Source: Rhyzopertha dominica (taxonomy: Eukaryota > Arthropoda > Insecta > Coleoptera > Bostrichidae). Taken from it: DNA of 64,000 bases. Made by a program: the position numbers and the translations under genes. Under the pieces are notes generated by a model. It made no database searches and had not been told where the DNA came from. It worked only from the letters and a program-made list of their open reading frames with translations. The stretch lies in assembly GCA_025024175.1 (NCBI GenBank), contig QCXZ01000053.1, positions 13,206,001-13,270,000 of the forward strand, read 5' to 3'. This document shows, in pieces, positions 56,531 to 64,000 of the stretch (position 1 is its first letter; each line of letters begins with the position of its first letter).

Positions 56531-57418
56531 TAAGTCAGCGTCATATATCGTTGCTTGCAAGTATATCTATTTCAAAATGGTGTCAGACAACTTTTTGTTA
56601 AACATATTTTCTATGATATATTAGTATATCGTTTTACAAGAAATAAACAAATACGAAAGAAAGATAAATGTCAAAATTAGTTCCAGTTTCTTGTAAATAA
56701 TTATAATTGTATTATATGAAGATACCATGGAAATAGGTAACTAAATTTTTATTTCAGCTGCTTCGCACTTTGTTTTAATTGCACAAAAAGCATTGTTAGT
56801 TTTAATCTGATATTTGGGTCGGACAAGTAAATAAATAATAAAATATCATAATACAATAAAATCAATTACTATAATTACTACAATATCAACAATCCATTTT
56901 GCGTAGGTACATAAATACCAGGCTATAGAGCAATACTTCTGTATGCATATTGTTGTCAATCATAACCAAGTGTGATGGAGCGGATAGCAAAAACTTGGTT
57001 ACTTGCATTGTCAACTTTGTACCATTATTTACAAAAAATCTCTCAAATTAATTAATATGTACAAAAGTATATACTTTTTTGATCACTGTATGTAAAAAAA
57101 TATAAGAATCTGAAAATAAATCGTCATTTTGGCATATTTATGCCAACGCATATAATTTTAGTACGACTTACAAATACATTTGGTCTGCTGAACTGTTATT
57201 TTTAATAAAAAAAAGTTACAGACGACAAATACCAAATTCAATCAATCACCCATAGCCACCATCGTGTAACTGTAGAACTAATATCTGAAGATATTTACGG
57301 TGCACTTTAGTTGTTTTTGAGGGTTACCTACATATTTCTGATATCACCTTTGATGACATTCTTGTAAAAAAACATATCGGGATTTCAAAAATATTAGAAT
57401 TACCAGCACTTATCAGAA

Positions 57419-57525
57419 ACCCGAGACTCTCGTCACGAGACTAAGTAGACCGATACCAAAGAAATTGTGCATTTCCGAGACCGAGACCACGTAAGTCTCG
57501 GTCTCGTAGCACCGAGACCGAAGCC
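57419..57525. repeat. GAGACC-rich repeat with perfect 12-bp hairpin
   Basis: CGAGACCGAGAC (57476-57487) and GTCTCGGTCTCG (57495-57506) pair around CACGTAA. Further CCGAGAC words occur at 57420 and 57511. It lies about 130 bp upstream of the Beat exon and is probably the end of a decayed hAT-like or simple-repeat element. Confidence 0.6.
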
Positions 57526-57652
57526 TACTCTTAATATTCCCTCTCATAGCGTACAAAACTCCTGCAAGTTTTACACAATTTATCCCTTCCGCTCTACTAT
57601 CATTAAGAATAGGTTTAATACCCGATAATTAATTTCCACGTCTCATTTCCAG

Positions 57653-57786
57653 AACCTCAAGACTACGACCCAGAAATCACCTTCAACAAGGAAACCTATG
57701 AGATCGGCGAGATCCTCGAAGTGAACTGCACCACCGCACCCTCGAGGCCACCCCCGCATATCACATGGTTTATCAATGATGAAAAG
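57653..57786 (+). CDS. Beaten-path (Beat) family Ig-domain exon, start of second Ig domain
   Basis: This 134-nt exon lies between TCATTTCCAG| and |GTAGGCG. It is entered in phase 1 (its first two bases complete Glu from the upstream exon) and left in phase 0. It encodes PQDYDPEITFNKETYEIGEI, then LEVNCTTAPSRPPPHITWFI and NDEK. The Cys of strand B (VNCT) and the Trp of strand C (TWFIN) are the Ig landmarks. ETYEIGE.L.VNCTxxxSRP...WFIN is the Beat second-domain signature. NCT is a conserved glycosylation sequon. GC content and codon use stand out from the surroundings. The next exon, holding the rest of the domain, was not found in the remaining 6 kb. Confidence 0.9.
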
Positions 57787-58230
57787 GTAGGCGAATTATT
57801 CTGACAGTCTCGAGCGGATCTCGCCTGAGCAGTTCGCAAAAGCTGTTTATTAATTAACCTGCTGCATGTGCCCCGGAGAAAAGTTTACGTTGGAGCGGCG
57901 TGCACAGCGCTGAATGGGGTGGTGATTAAGAGCAACAAAGGCTGAAACAGAATCTTGTTTTCAGTTTCGTTACGGTAAAGGTTAATAAATACAAGAACTT
58001 TATTTCATTCTGCATTAAGCAAGTCATTTTGGGTTTTTGGCTAATGTCGAGTTTGATCCCTCCCAAGCTACACACAACCCTTCTTAAAACGTATAATCAG
58101 CAGTTGAAATATTCACATTATTATATACCGAAAACCATTAAAAACTGGTATGTACGATGAATATTGACTTGAACCAATATACGTTTCTTTGTGCTATGTA
58201 TTAAATATATGTATTAAAGAAGCATGATGA
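57787..58230. other. Start of the next Beat intron, no gene
   Basis: GC-richer for about 160 bp after the exon, then A+T-rich. Nothing else was recognised. Confidence 0.6.
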
Positions 58231-58739
58231 GTCCTTTGTGAAACTAGTAAACTATATTTTGGGGGAATTCGACCTTGGAGCCGAAATTAGTGCACTCTTT
58301 TTTCTAATGCCAAGGTTTTATTTTTGATACATCATCAGAGCTTACTACAATACAAAATACAGCTTAAAATTAATTTCTTACTACATAAATTCTTATATTA
58401 CTTACAGAAATTGGGTATTATCACTTTTTTTGAAAATTACGTAAAATGAATCTTGAAGTGCCTATATATGGTACGCCATGTTAGAAAAAACAAATAAATA
58501 TTTGTAGGTAGAGAATATCAGGTCTGAAATTCGAATCTTAGGAGTCACCTCCAAAACGCTTCTATCCAAGGTTATTCAACTCGTGACGTCAAGTGTCACG
58601 TAAACATTACCGAGGAGCGTGCTGTTTAATGGTGTAGTATCAGTCTTGTATTGGAAAAGCTGCTGTGTGGTGCTTATTGAAAGGATGGTGTAAGAGTTTG
58701 CACCAAAAAGTGATTTGTGTAGTTTTACAAGCATCTATT

Positions 58740-59130
58740 ATGTATGGAAAACAGAACAAGTGTTGTTTTGTATATGGTTATAAAAGTACTTCAGTCAGTA
58801 CAGCTGACATTTTTTGTAACCGTTCCTCGAGATTATCAACGTATGAAAAAGTTGTTTAAGGCCCCTAGACGTGATATGCCGAAATCACAAAGTTTGTTTT
58901 TCTGTTGTGAAGATCATCTTAATCCTTACTGTGAGTTTATTATTCATTTTGGGGTTATAAGTATTTACCATTCAGTTTCCATTTTGTTATAGCTTGAAGA
59001 GGATATGAAATATTATATGCATTTTAAGTTGATAGAGGGAAATGTTATAATAAAGAACGTCGTTGTTTCCCATATATTCGACTGTTAGCCAGACCGGAAA
59101 CGAGCCGCAAGAGCCCCGAAAATAAATGGC
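58740..59130 (+). pseudogene. THAP-domain protein remnant of the 2.3-kb element
   Basis: From ATG 58740 the frame reads MYGKQNKCCFVYGYKSTSVS, where the second Cys of the THAP CxxxxC pair has become Tyr. A frameshift near 58810 leads to FVTVPRDYQRMKKLFKAPRR, DMPKSQSLFFCCEDH (C-C-x-x-H, the second ligand pair) at 58813-58920. A 60-70 bp insertion that looks like an intron (GTGAGT near 58932, TTATAG ending near 58992; the frame does not join exactly) is followed by LEEDMKYYMHFKLIEGNVII and HIFDC. A stop then interrupts PDRKRAARAPK. One zinc ligand is lost and the frame is broken, so it is inactive. Confidence 0.75.
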
Positions 59131-59277
59131 AATTTATATTTATTCTGACCTCTAAAATAAATGTCAAGTTCAGGGTACATTTTTGGTCTTACATTTTTAT
59201 GTTTACAAATAGTATGTCTCCAACAACCCACTGCTGATCAAATTATCAATGCTACGTTAATTTGATAAAAAGTTCAC

Positions 59278-59560
59278 TTATGCTGTTGCTTTTACGTTCC
59301 TTATCTCCGCCGCGTTGAACCGCTCGTCACTGTACACAAATTCCATAACAATGAACATGCCTTCAGAAGTCATAACTCCTAAGTATTTCACTTTTGCTTG
59401 GCGCATTTTAATTCGCTTGTCACAAAATGAACGCAAACAACAAACTGATAAATTGACGGGCTGAGGCTGACGCGTGACGCGCTGACCCCAGATGTAAACA
59501 AGCGGCCATTTACAAGACACCTGACGTCACGGCCAATATGTTTGCGTTTTGGCGGTCCCT
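59278..59560 (-). other. Minus-strand mini-frame next to a CRE-like word, inside the THAP element
   Basis: GTGACGTCA lies at 58571-58579, upstream of the THAP start. In inverted orientation TGACGTCAC lies at 59522-59530. From the latter, on the minus strand, an ATG at about 59406 opens 43 codons (MRQAKVKYLGVMTSEGMFIV...) to a stop at 59278. No family was recognised. It may be a second promoter and first exon. Confidence 0.35.
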
Positions 59561-59689
59561 TTAAATATTCACATTTTTTAAATTAAAAATACACCTTACG
59601 ATCCATTTTTTCGAATTTATAAGCTGCCACAGCAGTTTTGTAGATTAGATGCTACCTATAAATATGTAATTTAATAAAATATAAATACA

Positions 59690-60450
59690 TGGCAAATACC
59701 CAATTTGCGATTATATTCTTTAAACAGCAAAAACCAATTTATCATGCGCTAAACTGAAAATGTCAACTTTTATGATGTTAGAGGTACCAGTACCTTAGTA
59801 GATTTAAAATCCTCGTTTTTAGCCACACAACAAAACAACCTACTAATTATTACAGCCTTGCAACACTTCTTGTGGTAGTAAATACGTGTAAATATAGCTT
59901 AAACTTTGGATGTCTGTTTTTTTTTGTTGATCACATTGTTTTTTTCGTATATGGTACATTTCTAATATTAATATTTTGTTGGTCTTTCTTTCCATGTCCA
60001 GAATTTTTAAATCATCCTGATTTATTGGATGTGAATTATTTAGAACATGTAACGCTAGAGCACATCTATCTTTTTTGTGATCATATCACTCTTATATAAC
60101 GTAATTTTATTTTTTATTCATTGTGTTGTTTATCCCACATAATTACTATTAGAATCATCACAACTCAAACTGTATATTACGTAAGATTTGAATTTGTCTG
60201 GAGTTTTAGATTTAATTTTACTGAAAAGGTTTATTCCAGTTTTTATATTTCTTAAAGATTAATATTAAAAATGTACCGTATACAAAAAACACATGTAATG
60301 TTAGGTTGTTTTGTTGTGTGGTTAAAGAACTAGGATTCTGAATCTAGTAAGGTACTGTTATATCCAAAAATTGACATTTTATGCTGTTTAGCACATGATA
60401 AATTGGTTTTTGCTGTTTAAAGAATATAATCTCAAATTTCTGTAAGTAAA
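59690..60450. repeat. Inverted repeat within the THAP element
   Basis: TTCTTTAAACAGCAAAAACC (59719 on) through CACACAACAAAACAACCTA (to about 59841) recurs in reverse complement between about 60305 and 60430 (TAGGTTGTTTTGTTGTGTGG ... GGTTTTTGCTGTTTAAAGAA). The spacer is about 460 bp. This suggests that the right half formed by an inverted duplication or by nested insertion of a relative. Confidence 0.75.
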
Positions 60451-60561
60451 ATAAGAATTTATATAGTATGGCATTAGAAAAATGATTTCTAATTAATTTC
60501 TAAACTAATTTTTGCTCCAAGGTCGAATTCCTCCAAAATATAGTTTACTTGTTTCATAAAG

Positions 60562-63500
60562 AAGTATTTTATACGTACGGATAATTTTAAATATTGATGT
60601 ATACAACGTATCTTAGCTAGTGTTTTATACGTATTCTTCTGCCGTCTATATAATGTAACAAATATGTGTATACTATGTATTTATGATGTTGTGTTGCTGT
60701 ATTTTTAAATATGAATACATATAGGTAGGAAGTAAACTGGAACAATGGACAATAACTTATGGTTACATATGTAATTTTTTATCTAAAAGAGTACTATCAA
60801 TTAGGCAAATGTTTATAGAAGCCCTGATTTGAAATAAAAATCGAAAGATTGGCAAAGAAAGAAGAGTAAACATTGTTGTAACAAAAAAAGTCGAATTCCC
60901 CTTAATTGCGAAGACAAGTATACAAAATAGGTAGGTATACCAGGTGAAGAAGTATGGAAACTCCTAATTATCTTGAAAACTACGCGTTTGTTTCAGACAA
61001 ATGTTACGGGGTGTTGAAGGATATCTATTCTCTGCTTATAAGTTTGACCTCTGGTTGCGTCATGGGGGTTAGGTCAAGGTTACCACGATTTCTTTATAAC
61101 ACATTCCTGTAGCTTATCTTAAGAGCTTTCCAAAACACTAAAGAAGTTACATTTTTCTTTAAAGTTGCCTAAAGTTATAGTTCCACTGGCATTAGCATTA
61201 TCTAAGATGTACCATGTGGAGAACGTTATAACGTATTCTTGTAGTTTATCTCAAGATCTTTCCAAAACACTATAGGAAGTAACATTTTTCTTCAAAATTG
61301 CTCAAGTTATGGAAATATTATGATGCTAATTCTAGTGGCATCATAACTTCAAAGGTCAAAATCAATAATGTGTCATCTAACGGTGACATTTCGAACTATC
61401 ACGTAGTTTGGTACTGTCTGTATAAGTACAGAGACCTACATTGTCGATTGCCCTGTCATTAGGTGAAAATCAGTATTGCGTCGTCTAGCGGTGGTTTTGG
61501 ATCTACAATATAGGAGTAGGATGGCAAAGTTGGAAAGTACAGCGGCCTACATGACCATCTGCACAATGAGCGTTTGAGCCCATTGGAAAAGCCCAGTGAA
61601 ATAAAATTACCTTGAATGATTAATCTTTGCTATATACATTTCAGCTCGAAATTAACTGCTTCTCTACCACTTATTGAAGAGAGGCGTGTCCAAGTCAAAC
61701 TAAATTCACACAGCACATAAAAATCTGTTTTGTCTAAAAGCACCCAAAATACCCAAAACAAAGCTTGTCGGATATCTTTGTTTTTTTTCTTAAGACACAC
61801 AGATGTACTTTTTTCGAAGATTTCTCCCATACCTTTGTATTATCCAATGACAAAATGTTTATGCAGCGTTTATCTTTCGAATACCGCTTACATCGTTAGA
61901 GTATTTTTTCTAAAAATGTTCTTAATCTTCGTTAAACACTAAACGTTCTTCCCGTACATGCTAGAAATCTGTGTGTAATAGTGACTATTGTGGCATTTTA
62001 TTTTCACTTTGCACATGCGACTGCATTTCGTTGGGGTTTAAATATTACATCACTTTACTTTTACTTCAACTTTTATAAATGCACTATGTTTATGTACTCA
62101 AGCTCACCAGGATACTTTACTAAGCAAAAGTCTAAAATTATACTGAAACACTGTTATTATTTAAGCATTTTTTAAATAAGGTTGTGAAATACTACCGAAT
62201 AAATGAAGCTAAATATTTTGAAAATAATCGGCAAACTCCACACTTTAAAAAATTCAACAACTAATAGTTTGTAAAAAAATTACGACAACCTTAAGGAATG
62301 CCGCTAACAGCTAACAAAATTTACTGTCTTCAGCAAAACATAAAGTTAAATCATTATGAATTTACTTAGGAGCCGCGTTACTGAAAGTTTCAGCTTAATG
62401 AATTCATCCAAGCCTCGATCATTGTATTTCAAGTCAGTTTACAGTTGCTACAAATAGACTTAAAAGTACGAGCTTTTGGATAAACAATCCTAAAATATGA
62501 ATTTTCATGTGTACATATGCAAATGTTATTTGAAGACTATCAATTATGTGTTATGCTCTAGTTTTCGTTTTCATTACGATTGATACTCAATAAAACTTAT
62601 TGTTTTCCTTAGGGCTTGCATTGTTGCAATATTCCATTATTTCGTGATATTACTAAGTACCTGAAGTTATTTTCTTAAATGTATCTGTAAAATATGTTGT
62701 GTTTATGCTACTGCAAAGATAATATACTCTTCATTACATGTGGTACAGTCTAATCCATTGAAAAAAAGGCCCACAATGTTATCAACGTTCTCTTTAGTTT
62801 ACATCTGGATTAAAAAATATGAATTACTTTAACACTAATCGGTAATTATCAGGTGCTGAAGTGCCCCAAAAGTTATTAACCTAAACACGGAATTAGTATC
62901 GTGCACGGACCGAGAACAAAGCGCCCTCCTTGCTCTACCCACTTTGTCTTTCTGCCTCGCTGAAAGCGTCAAACAACCAACGCTAAAAGTTCTAAAAGAT
63001 TTTCTATGAAGCAGTCCTAAACTGAAACGACGACACCATTTATGGTTGCAGATTGGCAGCCACTGCCTACTTTAAGTTTCCGTCCCTTTGAGGATTCACC
63101 CCTTTTTATAAATGAAAGTCGCGATACGCTACTGAAGTTGCCGTAAACTTTTGAAGCACGGGAACTGGATTGCCCTTACCACTTTTGGCTGCAATATTCA
63201 TGAGCTGACCTATATACGAGCCCACATAAGCCGAACGTTTGGCGTAAACTTGACGATGTTTTCGCCTGTCGCTTTGTGATGCAAACTGTCCTATGTGGGG
63301 AAAAGTTATGTTGGTTGAACGGTCGAGATGTTACATTCACAATAAGGAGTAAAAGCATAACTTTATGGGGCCATTCTATTTTGAAGGCAAAGTTTATGGA
63401 ATCGCTAGAATTACCTACTGTTTGTTATACGAGTCGTTATTACATATTAGTTTTCTTGCTCAGTAAAATGCTACAGAGGTAATTAAAAATCCAATTCAGA

Positions 63501-63690
63501 TTAGATTTTTAAAAATATTTTTTCGGGCAAAATTTTTTGTTTTTTAAGACACAGTCTCGATTTTATAATACCTTTCACAAAAAAGTACGGAAAAATGAAT
63601 TTTATTTGTTCGGAGAACTGAGTAATATGAAATGCTATCCATCGCTCCTTGGTTATTTGGCTATTTTTGGACGGTAATGTCAGGTTATCT
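60562..63690. other. No gene; one tandem duplication
   Basis: A+T-rich. Tandem units at 61095-61190 and 61222-61316 share TCTTTCCAAAACACTA and AACATTTTTCTT. Near 61375 and 61480 two related words (TGTCATCTAACGGTGAC, CGTCGTCTAGCGGTGG) recur. A GC-richer stretch at 63040-63140 after TTGCAG could be an exon (WQPLPTLSFRPFEDSPLF), but no family was recognised. Confidence 0.4.
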
Positions 63691-63693
63691 ATA

Positions 63694-64000
63694 CAGGGCG
63701 TCCCACCGCTAGTGTCTATGTATGCAGTGGTAGAACCTAAAACAACAAATTTAATATTGAACAATAACAGCATTCTGCACCAGCATATTTCACAACATGT
63801 ATGTATTCATTTAATTTCTTATTTAGGTGATCATTTGTATGTAATTTTATATTGCTGAGAATTCAATCTATTCCCAAAAACTCTACTACAGTGAAACAAC
63901 AGTTCGTCGATTTTTTTAAGGAAATAAATTAATTAATAAACAGGGACAACAATTTCATAAACAAAATCATTTGGGCGGACGAATCAAAATATACTAATTG
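63694..64000 (+). mobile_element. Tc1/mariner-like element cut by the window edge
   Basis: CAGGGCGTCCCACCGC at 63694, with TA before it, looks like a left terminal repeat. Near the edge, INKIIWADESKYTN (63957-63998) matches the first catalytic Asp block of DUF4817-type transposases (usual form ...LFSDExxFTN). Only about 260 bp separate the terminus from this block, so the N-terminal DNA-binding region has been deleted. Confidence 0.5.

Larger units (their letters stand above)
40744..57652 (+). other. 16.9-kb intron of the Beat-like gene, mostly transposon remnants
   Basis: The donor is GTAGGT and the acceptor ATTTCCAG, both phase 1. At least ten mobile-element remnants lie inside, in both orientations. 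Parts not listed separately (for example 40750-41140, 51830-53260 and 56055-57410) are A+T-rich and show no supported gene. A further exon could be hidden, but the two flanking exons join directly in phase. Confidence 0.8.
58234..60561 (+). mobile_element. 2.3-kb DNA transposon with THAP gene
   Basis: CTTTGTGAAACTAGTAAACT (58234) with TATATTTTGGGGGAATTCGA following is repeated in reverse complement at 60561 (CTTTATGAAACAAGTAAACT). GAATTCGACCTTGGAGC and ATTCTTATATTACTTACAGA inside both ends extend the inverted similarity to roughly 180 bp. Inside are a THAP-domain gene remnant near the left end and a second inverted repeat at 59690-60450. THAP plus long inverted repeats would suit ISL2EU- or P-like elements. 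No catalytic domain was seen, so the class is unproven. Confidence 0.7.

Noticed and set aside
1..64000. CRISPR arrays, operons or prokaryotic genes
   Set aside because: No regularly spaced direct repeats, ribosome-binding sites or dense coding were seen. Introns and the transposon types indicate a eukaryote.

Overview
The window looks like insect nuclear DNA. It is A+T-rich, has short introns (51-67 bp) with GT-AG borders, and carries a typical insect mix of DNA transposons. Nothing prokaryotic is visible. The order or species cannot be fixed from the sequence. Scattered single N bases suggest a draft assembly.

Host gene: I recognise only one with confidence. Two phase-compatible exons on the + strand (40608-40743 and 57653-57786) encode the end of one immunoglobulin domain and the start of the next. 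They match the Beaten-path (Beat) family of secreted or membrane axon-guidance proteins. The intron between them is 16.9 kb and is largely transposon debris. Upstream and downstream exons were not found.

Mobile DNA fills most of the rest. At 0.3-5 kb there is a hAT-like MITE inside an older transposase relic. Beside it lies a Tc1-like element whose 341-codon DD34E transposase is intact once a 67-bp intron is removed. That element sits inside a hammerhead-ribozyme-bearing repeat, and paralogous copies of the repeat nearby show the empty target site. At 7-25 kb there are several MITEs, a 1.5-kb foldback element, a MULE relic, a 1.2-kb element with unusual inverted repeats and a probable LINE tail. 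At 28-39 kb there are Tc1, mariner, THAP, gypsy, pogo and DUF4817-type relics. The Beat intron (40.7-57.7 kb) holds a gypsy remnant, a second ribozyme repeat, a piggyBac relic, a tandem dimer with another hammerhead-like core, two bounded MITEs, a second DUF4817-type copy, a foldback, a Penelope-like relic and a DDE_3 transposase relic. At 58-60.6 kb there is a 2.3-kb element with a broken THAP gene, and the right edge cuts another transposase.

Most notable observation: a 90-nt sequence found in several copies (4403-4492, 4737-4826, a copy split at 1895/3632, and a decayed copy near 44.7 kb) folds on paper as a type I hammerhead ribozyme. Its features are a CUGAUGA...GAAA core, a 5-bp stem II, a minimal stem III with a UAUC cleavage site, and a long stem I closed by 13 complementary bases. 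It lies in a foldback element flanked by 16-bp direct repeats. A different hammerhead-like core sits in a tandem dimer at 46.3-46.8 kb. All calls were made by eye. No alignment, folding or database search was run.
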